Part shown: in pieces, positions 1 to 11,752 of the stretch
How positions within the stretch are numbered: position 1 is the stretch's first letter
Layout of the letters: each line of letters starts with the position of its first letter
DNA from: Hofstenia miamia
Taxonomy: Eukaryota > Xenacoelomorpha > Acoela
Reading direction: 5' to 3'
Assembly (NCBI GenBank): GCA_004352715.1
Contig: SCFE01000048.1
Span: 1,033,777 to 1,097,776 of the forward strand
Length of the DNA: 64,000 nucleotides
Notes under the pieces: generated by a model
Seen by the model: only the letters and a program-made list of their open reading frames with translations
What the model was told of the DNA's origin: nothing
The model's database searches: none
Position numbers and translations under genes: made by a program

Positions 1-103
1 GGATCCAACCATATTGTGATGATTGAAGTTTAATAAAACCCCAATTGACTATTACGATCAACTCTGCATGGTGTAGTGGAGCAATGTAAACACTCCTCTC
101 ATA

Positions 104-412
104 AGCAATAATTTGCGTGGAGAAATATTAAGCGCAGTTGTGGAATATGAATCAATTATAGAAATGTACGGGGATTTGAGAACATCTGTTATCAAAGCAA
201 ATCCTTGTATAAATAGGAGTATGTTTGAAGATATTATCAACAAACTGCAGTGACTGCTGAATCAATCAATTGGCAATAAACACTCACTGAGTAATATATA
301 TATAAAGGACTATTTACTCACAGAACTAATTTTACAATACTTCAGTTTAATACAAACTACTCGAACAGATTATTCTTTTAGTTCAACTCAGTCCTTGATA
401 ACGCAAAGCTAA
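104..412 (+). pseudogene. Possible exon or decayed gene fragment, unrecognised
   Basis: One reading frame stays open from about 104 to a TAA at 410-412, except for a single TGA at 251-253. The first half reads like ordinary protein (LRGEILSAVVEYES then GDLRTSVIKANPCINRS). The second half contains IKDYLLTELILQYF, faintly like a LisH-type helix pair. A pyrimidine-rich AG lies just upstream at about 104, and CTGCA|GTGACT at 250 could be a donor. It may be a host exon running into intron, or a decayed gene. I do not recognise the family. Confidence 0.3.
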
Positions 413-2316
413 AACCCGGGTCATTTTAAATTACTGACGTACTACCCTAGGCCACAAGCTAACAATAAGCATTGTGCTATTGTGATAATAAAATTGTAGA
501 TAAAACAGTTTGGCAATTTTATACACAGCAAATTTGAAATTGTAAGATGAAAAAAGACCAAACGATAATTGGAATAAAGTGCACGTGATTTCAGGTTTCT
601 TCTACAATTTAATAAAAATTTCGAAATCAATAGATTTCAGAATATTTTAAATTAATATATTTGATGGCAATTCAATTTAAAATTATCCGCTTTCAAAATC
701 CCTGATTTAATATAATTCAATATAGAAAATTGCAAATTCAAAAGCTATAAGGTGTTCTTTATCAAATTATTCTGTGAATACAGAGATGGACATGGATTAA
801 GCCGAGCGTGACCTATGAATTACAAAATGAACCGAAATAAAAAAACACCTTTGACTATTAGGCAATAATGTATGTAAATCAACCCTAATGCAGTGAATGT
901 TATAGAATTTATAAACAAAGTTTAAAAATAAAACTTTTATTTCTGATTTTTCGTATCTTACACTCTTCTCAAACGCAATTTAGATTTTTCAATCTCTACT
1001 AACCCGAAAAATTAATGATTTTTTTAGCAAACATCATAAAAATGGTTAAACTGTAAAATGAATAAGCAAAACTGGCCCGCTAAAGTTTAAGGAGAAAAAC
1101 CTAAAATTCTCGGTAATTAAAGTATGTGACTACTCCATTTAAACTCACTTTTAATTATTTATTGAATAATGTCAGTGATACGCGATGGAACTTTGCACCA
1201 GTACAAAGTTCTTTACTCAAAGCGCATTGAAGATGAGACTTGCACTAGACCGCAAGATATATATTTGCATTAACGCAACTATAAGAGCATAGTTTAACTG
1301 ACGGCAAATCGCGCACAGATTGTCATAGAAATGCACATTGTCAGTATTTTTTCGATGGTAAATAAATTTCACTGTAAGCACTTTTCACGTATGTGATAAA
1401 CTTATTGAAATAAATATTTTTTTCACCCATTTTTCAATGTCAAAAAGGAGATTTGACTACCACACCTGTATTTACAAATTAAAAGATAATTAAAATCGCT
1501 AATAATAAAAATATTAATAATATAATAACATATAGAGGGATAACAACGAAAATCTACGAAATAAGCAGTTCGCATTCAAACAATACACTAGAGATGGCGA
1601 AATGGATTTAATGCTTCCAATTTTTAGTGTCAAATTGTTTTAGTACTTTTTCGTTTTTTTGTTACATTGTAACAATAGTTTATTTAATAAAACGATATTG
1701 AACCTTAATGAAAACGGATACATGGTGCAATTATGTGCTAAATAAAACGTAAAGACATACATACACATACATTATTAATGCATCATTGAAAAACAAACAC
1801 GTTGAAACTGCGAAAAAGCACTTATAAATCACGGTGCACTTGAACGTTTGCTCTTTGAAATAGAACATTTTAACAGTTATTTTGGATGGGATACGCTGAT
1901 GCACAGGACATTTGACGATCGCAGTGGGCCATCTAGAGGGGTACAGGGTGTATGTACCCCCGGCAAAGATCAGGGGCGTAATTTTCACATGACACGGGTC
2001 TTTTCCACAAATTTACATATTATGGCGCTTGATATGAAAAATGTATTGAGCGCCATTTTAATATTCGGAAAACTGAACAATCTAGTAGTACAATACTGTT
2101 GTAACTACATGATAACGTTAAAAATGTATTTTTATCCATATAGCTACCATCTGTGCTGCATACAAATTTTGTATTTCTGTTTCTCTTGTTGTTTCAGAAT
2201 GAATTAAACGTGGAGTGATGATGAAATTTTTAAAACGCAGGTGGATAAATTGTTAATTTCTAATGCCCTCGTAGGAAAGCTTAAAAAACGGTCAACAGTA
2301 TATTATGAACACTAAA
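413..2316. other. AT-rich intergenic DNA, no supported gene
   Basis: Only short open frames typical of AT-rich DNA are seen. A slightly GC-richer patch at 1925-1985 (GGGGTACAGGGTG and nearby) looks repeat-like but was not identified. Confidence 0.5.
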
Positions 2317-3670
2317 TCAGTAAAAAACCAGGAAATTCCAGATACATTAAAGTGTGTATTTAAAATGTTAGTTTAATTAAAACACAATATCTGGAAATAA
2401 ATATTTGGAAATTCCAAAACATATGACTGTTTTTGAATGGCTGATAGCTTGTCAGTATTGTACGGTATAAAATAAGAATCCATGAATCAGTAGATTTCAT
2501 CACTTTATTTTGTGCAAATGCCTCAGTTAACTGACTTCCAACGCCAAGTGATTGTATTATTTAAAAATGAGCATCCCACTTGGGGCCTTGGTAAATGCAG
2601 TAAAATTCTGCCCAACTTCTTCAGGACAATTACTAAAAAGCACTTCACACTGGTGGTTAAATGAAAGAATGAACAAGATGATGCATCTCCATCGCAAGCA
2701 AGGAACAGGTACTGCCACAAAATTTGATTGTAATGCACGCNNNNNNNNNNNNNNNNNNNNNNNNNNNNNNNNNNNNNNNNNNNNNNNNNNNNNNATTTTG
2801 AAAAAGTCAGCGTTAAAATGCTATAGAAGGATCAAATGTAACAAGCTAACAGATGCTCATAAAGAAAAAAGACTTGAAAAATCAATTGCAATGATCGACA
2901 AGTTTTACCCAGGAGATTTGTGGAAAACGGTGTGGTTCTTCGACGAAGCCAGTTTTATGCTAAATGCCCCACTAAATTCACAGAATGAACGCATCTACCG
3001 AGCAGTGAACGTAAAGACTGACATCGATGATAGTGACATTTTAGCAGAAATCGACAGTCAACAAAAGTCTATACTTTGTTATGCTGCGGTTTCCTGGTTT
3101 GGGAAGTCAAATCTCTATTTCATTGAAGGTTATGCAGCTGGCCAAGACAACGTCCCAAATTCAAAGAAGAAGAAAAAGACAGTAAATCAGGAAATTTATC
3201 AAGAAGAAATGTGCCCTCACGTTTTCGAAGACATCAATCGCATAATGCAAAATAAACCATGGACTTGGCAGCAAGATGGTGCAAAGCCACACACAGCAGT
3301 CGCAACAATTAATTGGCTTAGAGAAAACACGCCTGATTTTATTGAACCAAGTGAATGGCCTTCAAAAAGTCCAGATTTAAACGTAATGGACTACTGCATG
3401 TGGAGCATTTTACTGTCTCATCTTCAACAAAAGCGTGGACAGATAACTGATATTGAAATGCTTAAAGATGTTTTGACACAAGCGTGGAATCAAATACCCG
3501 AGACAACTATCCAGTCAGTCACCTCTGCATGGATGCAACGTTTGAGGAGATGCGCTGAAGTCCGTGGTGCTCATCTTGAACATTATTGACATTACGATAT
3601 TGTGTTTTATTTAAACCAACATTTTAAATACACACTTTAATATATCTGGAATTTCCTGGTTTTTTACTGA
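2317..3670 (+). mobile_element. Tc1/mariner-superfamily element with terminal inverted repeats
   Basis: The left end reads TCAGTAAAAAACCAGGAAAT, and its reverse complement closes the right end at 3670. The match continues inward for about 50 bp with few differences (AGTGTGTATTTAAAATGTT). Outer bases (CAGGGTGT on the right) may extend the right end to about 3680, but the left copy has lost them. The element encloses one transposase frame on the plus strand and a 54-bp N gap at 2741-2794. Confidence 0.85.
2519..3589 (+). pseudogene. Tc1/mariner (DD37D) transposase, frameshifted at N-terminus
   Basis: This encodes a DDE/D transposase that cuts and pastes the surrounding element. The natural start is ATG 2519 (MPQLTDFQRQVIVLF), a helix-turn-helix-like N-terminus. 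That frame meets a stop near 2660, and a second frame carries on, so at least one frameshift separates the start from the core. A 54-bp gap follows. The catalytic core is open from 2795 to the TGA after 3586. It shows FFDEASF (first Asp), WQQDGAKPH (second Asp) and SPDLNVMDYCMW (third acidic residue, Asp). I count 37 residues between the second and third acids, so DD37D, as in maT-like mariners. The C-terminus is intact. It is probably inactive, unless the frameshift is an assembly error. Confidence 0.85.
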
Positions 3671-4886
3671 ACACCCTGTACAAAGATGTAAAAACAATGG
3701 TTAGAATCAACTTTGTATTACACAGTAACACGGTAACTCCAATATGTTGATGGGGATATTTATCCATATATGCGTGCTCTCTCATGAGCGTTTGAGTTAA
3801 TTAACCATCCTGTCTGCTGAATCAGAAAAATCTTTTTGTGTGTGAAGAAGGGTGACTAGGATAGACCATGGCAGAAAAAGACCTTCAAGGATCTGCCTCA
3901 TGAATATACATCAAACCAAATAAATAGATATATATGATGTTAATAAAGAATTTTCAATATTGCTTATATTTTTGTGCAATACTTATGAATTAATACGGTT
4001 GCATTTTTTGGAGCTTTTGTGAAAAACTGCGACTGATGAATATCGTACCACCTGCTAAAGACATATGTGCGCCCCTGCATCATGTACCACATCATAAATG
4101 TAATCGGAACAAACCGAAAATGATTGTAATAAATCTCGATACAATTTCAACGCAAATTCATTAGTACAAGTTGAATTATTCAATCTTCGAAACAGTAAAA
4201 TCAATTAAAATTTCCAGCTAAATTTTAAAAAGTACTCTAAATAATTAAACAATACACAGCCAATTAACTGATTCCCATTTATGTATATCTTCAGAAATTT
4301 TCTACAAATACGATACTTTGAAATTGAAGAGGTTTACCTCACTTTTTAAAATAGAACGTAAAATGGATTATACGTTGAAAAAACACAATTAGAACGGAGA
4401 GTTCCTTCGAGCGCCGACTGATTAGTGAACTACGCGAACTTGAATGATAAATCAGCTGAATATTGTCTCATTAAATATAATAATTGATATGCATTTACGA
4501 AAACTTGTCAAGTATACCAGTGATTTGAATGAGAATCGGTAGCATCATTAAAAGTAAAAATAACTACAAAGCGCTTATTAAAGGTCAGCTACGTCATATT
4601 CTTTCTTTTACTAACATTGAATTGAACTCACGACATTAAAGATGGTTTATAGAGTTAGGCTTGCATCTTAAACATGGGGGTGTCATACGTACTTAATTTT
4701 AGGCATTACAATCAAAAGTTTTTTAAGCTTAAATTATTGTTTTAGGCATCGAATTCGGCAAAAAATGTTTTATTCGGATAAACAAAATAGTTTTCCGGTA
4801 CTATTATAAGTGCCTTGGCCAGAGCTGAGAAGATAAAAATTTCTTTAACGCGTCAACTATTTATATTTTTTACTTTTAAGTTGTAG
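3671..4886. other. AT-rich non-coding DNA in the downstream flank of PRPS
   Basis: No open frame with protein-like composition was found. I searched the minus strand here for the missing last PRPS exon and did not see it. Confidence 0.5.
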
Positions 4887-5154
4887 CGGGGACTACGCTA
4901 AATTGAACTGGACAATGCGACAAATTACGTCATCGCTACATTAAAATAGGGCCCAATTTAAATTCGCATTGGAATTCAATAACATCGTTTAGAGGTTTAG
5001 ATTTTTGCCGTAAGGTGGCGTGTTTACAAAACCACATTGCAATCTGTTTGCACGTTTAAATCCTCTTGGTATTTGCTATTGTATAACATTAGTGCAGTCG
5101 TTTACCAATTATCCCGTTGTTCATCATTTCGTTTTTGTAGTGTAGAGCTGAATA

Positions 5155-5681
5155 TATGCCTTCCAAATGTTGTATTCGTGGATGCACAACAGGTTATAGA
5201 AACGATAAAAAAAGTGCTTCTGTTACAATGCACAGATTTCCCAAAATTGAGAATATTTAACGACAATGGATGATAAATATTCCACGGAAAGTTTTCAATC
5301 CGTCACCATTTACAGTTTCAATACGTTTCAAAGGATAAACAAAAGCTAGATAAATTCTCACAGCCAATTACCAAAACAAATTTCTGGCAAGACGAAGTTT
5401 TAAATAGTTGGGTTGCTTATTTGTCCTTGGAGATTTTGCAAAGTGAAAAAAAATTAAGAATGATTGCGTTATTGAAAGCTTCACTATTTTCAAGAAATAC
5501 TGTAAAAATATCGCTAATGCAGTAACAAATGATGTGGACAATGATACCAATTGCTTTATTCAGGAAATTCAGTACATAGACGCTTCTGATTTAGATGAAG
5601 AAAAACCATTAATTTATTATATTTCTGGATGGTGTGTTAGAAAACTTTCTTTATTATGTGATTCCTGCAAAGACTTATTAA
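5155..5681 (+). pseudogene. P-like transposase, THAP domain plus start of C-terminal domain
   Basis: ATG 5155 opens a THAP zinc finger: MPSKCCIRGC, then GYRND and VTMHRFPK, the usual start of the C2CH fold that binds transposon ends in P elements and THAP9. Stops appear from 5260 onward. After a degraded stretch the frame is readable again from about 5460, and ends YYISGWCVRKLSLLCDSC then KDLL at 5681. That resembles the conserved GW..RKL..C..C segment near the C-terminus of P/THAP9 proteins. The RNase-H-like core expected between these parts is absent. Sequence resumes in frame at 14100 once the nested DNA is skipped. Confidence 0.7.
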
Positions 5682-6786
5682 CCCTCTAACTACCAATGGG
5701 TCAAATTGACCCAGAAACCGATTTCTTTTACTGAGCATTTTCATGAATATTTTCACAGAAGGTTGAAAGTGCTTGACTTTTACTCTTTTAGGGAGAGATA
5801 TCATATGCTAAAATGTGAAGCTCATTGAAAGCTCTGTATGCGTTTTATCTGTAATTTTATTTTCAGTGCACACTGCATACCACGTGGGTCATTTTGACCC
5901 ATACTTGTTTTCATCAAATTCGTTCTCAGTCGTTTTCCTCTCGCATCTGTTTCGTCCTGCCTGCTTCTCATTGTCTCACAACGTTGTATTCACAACTGCA
6001 TTCGCCTACTCCATTTAGCTACCCTATTTAGCTTCAATCACTTGATATGGCAATAGATCAATCAAGATTTCNATATTTTCACAGAAGGTTGAAAGTGCTT
6101 GACTTTTACTCTTTTAGGGAGAGATATCATATGCTAAAATGTGAAGCTCATTGAAAGCTCTGTATGCGTTTTATCTGTAATTTTATTTTCAGTGTACACT
6201 GCATACCACGTGGGTCATTTTGACCCATACTTGTTTTCATCAAATTCGTTCTCAGTCGTTTTCCTCTCACATCTGTTTCAGCCTGCCTGCTTCTCATTGT
6301 CTCACACGGTTGTATTCATAACGATTCACAACTGCATTCCCTTACCCTATTTAGCTTCAACGCTAATGTATCACTTGATTTTACAATACATCAATCAAGA
6401 TTTCGCTACACACAAGACAGCCTTTGCAACTGACTGCAATCTCAATCGATCATTCACACAATGAGCGCAACCATGCAAAGAAGCCGTCGGATTGCAGCTG
6501 AAGCTGCTTTATGTCGCATTTTGGACACAAGTGAAAGTGAAAGGGCTCAAGCTCAAATGAAGATGATGATACTGTATTATCACATTTGGCAGGGCTTCTA
6601 ACGATGAAATGGTATCGAAAAATGGCTTAGTACATTGGAAGAAATAGTGGGTGACAAATTTTTTTCGAATTTGCATTCCGTTGAAAGCTTGAGAGATCGC
6701 CAACTTACGTACTTGGGAACGACCAGCGACAATGCTGAGAAGCCCGCAATGATTATTAATTATAATCATAGGAAGTCAGAAGTGGA
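5682..6786 (+). mobile_element. piggyBac element, left end and internally deleted body
   Basis: It begins right after TTAA (5678-5681) with CCCTCTAACTACCAATGGGT and then the palindrome GGGTCAAATTGACCC. A second palindrome-like GGGTCATTTTGACCC follows at about 5887. Sequence 5750-6060 is repeated at 6073-6380 across a single n (6072), probably an unmerged overlap. Compared with the copy at 11753, most transposase sequence between the acidic N-terminus and the GDKFFSN motif is deleted. The right end is lost in the 1-kb gap. Confidence 0.85.
6461..6786 (+). pseudogene. Deleted piggyBac transposase fragment
   Basis: ATG 6461 or 6473 (MQRSRRIAAEAALCRILD) gives the same N-terminus as the fuller copy at 12218. 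It then jumps, through a frame-destroying deletion, to IVGDKFFSNLHSVESL (second catalytic Asp region) and AMIINYNHRKSEVD just before the gap (third Asp region). It is clearly non-functional and could move only if supplied with transposase. Confidence 0.8.
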
Positions 6787-7786
6787 NNNNNNNNNNNNNN
6801 NNNNNNNNNNNNNNNNNNNNNNNNNNNNNNNNNNNNNNNNNNNNNNNNNNNNNNNNNNNNNNNNNNNNNNNNNNNNNNNNNNNNNNNNNNNNNNNNNNNN
6901 NNNNNNNNNNNNNNNNNNNNNNNNNNNNNNNNNNNNNNNNNNNNNNNNNNNNNNNNNNNNNNNNNNNNNNNNNNNNNNNNNNNNNNNNNNNNNNNNNNNN
7001 NNNNNNNNNNNNNNNNNNNNNNNNNNNNNNNNNNNNNNNNNNNNNNNNNNNNNNNNNNNNNNNNNNNNNNNNNNNNNNNNNNNNNNNNNNNNNNNNNNNN
7101 NNNNNNNNNNNNNNNNNNNNNNNNNNNNNNNNNNNNNNNNNNNNNNNNNNNNNNNNNNNNNNNNNNNNNNNNNNNNNNNNNNNNNNNNNNNNNNNNNNNN
7201 NNNNNNNNNNNNNNNNNNNNNNNNNNNNNNNNNNNNNNNNNNNNNNNNNNNNNNNNNNNNNNNNNNNNNNNNNNNNNNNNNNNNNNNNNNNNNNNNNNNN
7301 NNNNNNNNNNNNNNNNNNNNNNNNNNNNNNNNNNNNNNNNNNNNNNNNNNNNNNNNNNNNNNNNNNNNNNNNNNNNNNNNNNNNNNNNNNNNNNNNNNNN
7401 NNNNNNNNNNNNNNNNNNNNNNNNNNNNNNNNNNNNNNNNNNNNNNNNNNNNNNNNNNNNNNNNNNNNNNNNNNNNNNNNNNNNNNNNNNNNNNNNNNNN
7501 NNNNNNNNNNNNNNNNNNNNNNNNNNNNNNNNNNNNNNNNNNNNNNNNNNNNNNNNNNNNNNNNNNNNNNNNNNNNNNNNNNNNNNNNNNNNNNNNNNNN
7601 NNNNNNNNNNNNNNNNNNNNNNNNNNNNNNNNNNNNNNNNNNNNNNNNNNNNNNNNNNNNNNNNNNNNNNNNNNNNNNNNNNNNNNNNNNNNNNNNNNNN
7701 NNNNNNNNNNNNNNNNNNNNNNNNNNNNNNNNNNNNNNNNNNNNNNNNNNNNNNNNNNNNNNNNNNNNNNNNNNNNNNNNNNNNNN
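6787..7786. other. Assembly gap, 1000 N
   Basis: Unknown sequence. The left flank is piggyBac and the right flank is a minus-strand LINE reverse transcriptase. The round length suggests a placeholder rather than a measured gap. Confidence 0.95.
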
Positions 7787-9475
7787 TTTCAGTAATTGAA
7801 ATAATTGCATCACTTGTACTATGTTTAGCGCGGAAACCATATTGTTTAGATGATAAGATATTCTCAGATTCAAGGTATTGGTTGATTTGAATGGGCAATA
7901 ATTTTTCGAATAATTTACTAAAAGAGTGTGTTATTGAGATTGGCCTATAATTTTTAGCAATGAGGGGATCTCCATTTTTATACAAAGGTGTTATGTCTGA
8001 CTTTTTCATTATTTCCGGAAATTTGTTTTCAACTATACATTGATTAAATGCAAATGATAGATGTTCGCCAAATATATGAAAGAATTTCTTAATGACGATA
8101 AAGTACGGTAATTGAGTGGAACCTGAACATTTATTAACGTCTAAATTTTGTACAATAGTTTCTAATTCTCTTAAGATGGACGGCCTAAATTGAAACGATG
8201 ACTTACAATTTGATTGCCTAATCTTGGATAGAGAAGGCTTGGGAAAATTGAAGTTGCCTAATTCTTTAAATGTCTGATTTAAATGATTTAGTATCCTTTT
8301 TTTTATTTTATTATCAACATTAATTTCTGAAATGTCACTATTGAGCCCATTCGATTTTCCACTAAAACAGTTTAGAAATTTCCACTTTTGTTTAGAAGAA
8401 TTTAAGTTTTCAAAAAATTGACGTTGTTACAAAGCTAAATTTTTAGCACGTAAGTCCTTAATTAATTTCTTTGATCTTTCGTAATTAGGACAATTTATTT
8501 TGGAGGGATTAGCTTTACCTAGTTCAAAGAGTTTCTGCTTTATGTTTACAGTAGTCTTAAGTACTTGATTATCAGTCGTGCTTAAATTAAATCGTCGTGA
8601 TTTATCAACTGCTCAGTGGGTTTTTAGTGTTGCTAGTTTGTTTAGGGCTTGATTGATCTGTGCCCCGACGTAATTTAGCATGTTGGAAGTAAAAATATAG
8701 TCGAATGGAACATTTTTAAGTAAATATTCCATGATTGCATCTGAATAATTTTTGAAATCCCTAGAAAAAATCGTTTTAAATTTAGGAAGCTTAACTTGAA
8801 TCTTACTAGTATAAATATAGAGTGCGTGATCACTGAAGGATTCAAGAATATAAGTCTTATATATAGTTTCCGAATTGGATAAAAAATAATCAATTAATGT
8901 CGTTTTTCGAGTGGGAGTTTAAGTGTTGATGATTTTTAAATTATATATAGGGCATAATACATTCAATGATTTTTTTTTCATAAAATTGAAATAGTTGAGG
9001 TAAAAGTCACCTAATATGTGTAGTGAGTAATTATTGCTGGGAATATCTGAAATTTCATTGCATTTATACTTTATATACTCTACAAGAAAGTTCTTATTTG
9101 GATTATAAGTAACATTAATTAATTCATTTTCCGAAGAACTTGTAGGTGATTTAAATTCGATCCATAATGATTCAAAAACAGAATGATCTGATTCAAATTC
9201 TTTCTTACGTATTGGATTTAAGACTTCTGGTACCACTAGCATGAAGCCACCACCTCTACTATATCTATTTTTAACATAAACATTAAAATTTTTGAGGTCT
9301 GGATTGAACAAATTTGGATTGATATCATTGTTTAATCAAGTTTCTGTAATAGAAAAAATTGAATTTGAGCCAAATTGAGATACAATTTTAAGAAAATGAT
9401 TTCTATTTGAATTCAGACTTTTTGCGTTTAGATAAATATATTTAAAATTATTTTTATAACGATTCTGCAAATTTC
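7787..9475 (-). pseudogene. LINE ORF2: endonuclease and reverse transcriptase N-terminal part
   Basis: Near 9475-9380 the minus strand reads YIYLNAKSLNSNRNHF then SITET, the first motif of the endonuclease/exonuclease/phosphatase fold. 9311-8919 continues with SRGGGFMLVV, NVTYNPN and LHILGDFYLN (the usual GDFN segment, here with Tyr for Asn), then LIDYFLSN. Around 8050-7787 it reads FPEIMKKSDITPLYKNGD then NYRPIS, FSKLFEKLL and KQYGFRAKHST, which are reverse transcriptase fingers motifs 0-2. The frame has several in-frame stops (for example after SITET) and the catalytic YxDD block is in the gap. It makes the RNA-copying enzyme in live relatives but is dead here. Confidence 0.85.
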
Positions 9476-9710
9476 CAAGATTACATTCATCTAAAATTGG
9501 GCCAGGATTTAATTCTACATCTCCTGCTAAGATAACTAAATGATTAAAAAAGTAGTCATAAATGAAAGTAAGAAACGATTTACAAAATTTTATAATATTT
9601 CATAGTAGTGTTGATAACACAGTTTTTTTTTCATATGTATATATAATATAGTTTTACATTTTTAAGTAGCAATACAAATATAAACATTACGTTCCAAAAG
9701 TTTACCTTGT

Positions 9711-10090
9711 TCATTGGAAGAGGGGATGGTGTAGGCTGGGATGAAAAGCGGGTGTTTGCAGTAGGGCACGGCGTGTGTTGTAAGATGCTGCTTTAGCGTA
9801 AGAAATTGTTGGTTGACGCAAGGAACCATATTGATTTAAGACAGTTGAATGAGTGGGAAAGAAGTTCTTTACATTCTGAATTAAGACTGAGAGACCTTTA
9901 TCAGACAGATGGATGCCATCATGCACAAGAAGAGTGGAATTTATTGAGCGTGGTAAAAGAAGGAAATTGTCAAAGACTGGAATGACACTAAGATGACGTT
10001 GAGAGAAGCTTCTCATGATTTGGTTGCAGTGCTTAATTGCGAAGTTCTTTTAGAGATTGTGATCAGCACAGACAGGGGTGATTTCGAAGA
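9711..10090 (-). pseudogene. LINE ORF1 with SGNH/esterase-like domain, C-terminal part
   Basis: The open stretch 10016-9711 contains FDNFLLLPRSINSTLLVHD then GIHLSDKGLSVL. The FDN segment plus the DGxHLS..G..xL block is the last catalytic block (Asp/His) of the SGNH-hydrolase domain found in ORF1 of CR1-type LINEs. Upstream to 10090 there is FEITPVCADHNL and a stop. In working elements ORF1 binds RNA and may have lipase or esterase activity. Only the C-terminal third remains. Confidence 0.65.
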
Positions 10091-10439
10091 GGTAGATGTG
10101 GTAATATTGTATTAGTTTAGTATTATGTATTACACGTGTAACAAGATAAAAATGTCCGCAACCCGCGTGGCATTTGAAATTCAGTACCCGCTTCCATCTT
10201 TGCTTATAATAGAAAGTTCTATAATTCTAATGACCGTTAAAAAATATCCTACAAAACATGTCCAATTCTGCTATTGCTGTGCATGTAGTTATCTTTTAAG
10301 AGATTGTTTGAATGCAATGAAGGGTCAACTCCAGATAAAGTTCCAAAGTTGCCCCCTCCCCATTGCGTCATTAGAATGGAAAGAATTTGTAGTTCATTTA
10401 GTGGCCACTCATCCTAGTGTCATTTAATGCAGTATACGA

Positions 10440-11400
10440 AATTATTTCAAAGGATGCAAACTTTGTTGCCAACACTACACATTTAAATGGAAAACTGCAT
10501 GATTTTTCTATTAGCTGACACGTTATTCATGATCGCGTATTACAAAGAGGTGCTGCTGCAAAAAGAAATTTAGAAAAGTTGTTCACTGCCTTAATCTTAA
10601 ATTCAGACTGCAGTGTTCTGTTATCAATGGATTATTGGACTGGTCTTCATGGTTGTTTAGGTAATTTTCAAATAAATGTTTCCAGATTATATTTTAAAAA
10701 AAGTATTTCCCCAACTAAATTGAAATTCCTTCGTTTATAATGTTGAGTTCGGAAATTATCTTTTAGTAAATTGCACGAGAGTGAGTTTACTTACAATTGC
10801 CTATCAGCATCCATTGAATTTAATCCATATAACTTTACATCTCCACTTTTTGTAACAATGGATAACGAACCGAAAATGATTGCGAGCTTTGATGGATGCC
10901 ATGATAATATAGGCTGAGTTTCCATCGTAAGTAAATAAAATTGTGTAATTCCCAAATTGCAAAATCAAAATCCAAACAATAAATCAAATTTGAAAATATG
11001 ACTGCATAAATAAATCAATAATTTGGCATTATACAACATATAGGTATGGGTTGTGTTGAACATGCTTTATCAGTGTGCGTATCACATGCATTTCTGGATT
11101 CGTGTGGCAAATCTGTTGGAAAAGCTAAACATAATTGAAAATTATTGTAATCGTCGGGCAACAAAAGCGAAATTGCTAAAACGGAGCATGCCAGAAAAAT
11201 GCACAATGTGTCCATTGCGTTCATACTACTTGCGTTTCCTAGCTGCAGTTGAAAATTTCGAAGATTTCCAAAATGAGCAAGATGGTGATATTGCGGAAAG
11301 CTTGCCGACTATAATTGTTTTAAAATCCTTAGTTAAATTGCAGTTGATTGCAAAGCAATTTTTTGATGTTTTGAAAGAGAATCTGCTACATATCATTTAA
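10440..11400 (+). pseudogene. Decayed hAT-type transposase
   Basis: Several frames hold ordered hAT motifs: HDRVLQRGAAAKRNLEKL (about 10530), LLSMDYWTGLHGCLG (10620, the D.WT first-Asp block), FVTMDNEPKMIASFDG (10850, the second-Asp VTDN block), then GCVEHALSVCVSHAFLDS (11050, the C.AH.L block). Stops and frameshifts separate them. An open frame at 11053-11400 overlaps in another frame and is probably chance. It lies between the LINE and the second piggyBac copy. Confidence 0.6.
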
Positions 11401-11502
11401 TGTTGTTGTATTATCTGTCATTAGATTGCTGTTTAATGGAACATAGTCTTGGTCTGCTATCGAATCTTAGCTCTCTAGCCTCAAAAGAATTCGTTATATA
11501 AA

Positions 11503-11645
11503 AATGGTAAATTTTCACAATCTTTTAACAAAGTTTCAGTAAATACATATATAGCGCTATTTCCAATTTTGCTGACCATTTGAAGAAATTCATTGCGATT
11601 TGCACTAAGACTTCTACAATTTAGGTAAATAATTTTAAAATTTTT
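11503..11645 (-). pseudogene. LINE endonuclease N-terminal remnant
   Basis: The minus strand reads FKIIYLNCRSLSANRNEF then FTETLLKD, the same first endonuclease motif as at 9475-9380 in the nearby LINE but clearly diverged from it. This is a fragment of a second, related CR1-like copy. piggyBac begins 108 bp further on at a TTAA. Confidence 0.6.
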
Positions 11646-11752
11646 CCTAAAATTATTTAATACATCTTGTATTTTATTTTCGGAAATTGTTAAGGATGAG
11701 TTACTTTCAAACTTTGCTAAAATTATTATTCTATTATTATTAACATTTTTAA

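Larger units (their letters stand above)
7787..10090 (-). mobile_element. CR1/L2-like non-LTR retrotransposon (LINE), 3' part lost in gap
   Basis: Read on the minus strand, the order is an ORF1 with a hydrolase-like domain (10090-9711), an apurinic endonuclease domain (about 9475-8919), a linker, and the start of the reverse transcriptase (8300-7787). This order and the esterase-like ORF1 are typical of the CR1/L2 group. The 3' half is in the gap. Many stops show that it is old. Confidence 0.8.

Noticed and set aside
1848-2207. 119-codon plus-strand open frame
   Set aside because: Composition is that of AT-rich non-coding DNA, there are no recognisable motifs, and it crosses a repeat-like patch. 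Treated as chance.
5815-6464. Two similar open frames starting MKLIESSVCVLSVILFSV, resembling signal peptides
   Set aside because: They are the 5' non-coding region of piggyBac read as protein. The same sequence occurs at 11886 in the fuller copy, upstream of the real transposase start.
6635-8009. Long open frames across the N gap
   Set aside because: Most codons are N. The only real coding parts are the piggyBac fragment on the left and the LINE reverse transcriptase on the right.
10125-10427. 100-codon plus-strand frame with Cys-rich FCYCCACSYLL and HLVATH
   Set aside because: It could be a decayed BED finger ahead of the hAT remnant, but the Cys and His spacing does not fit well enough to call.
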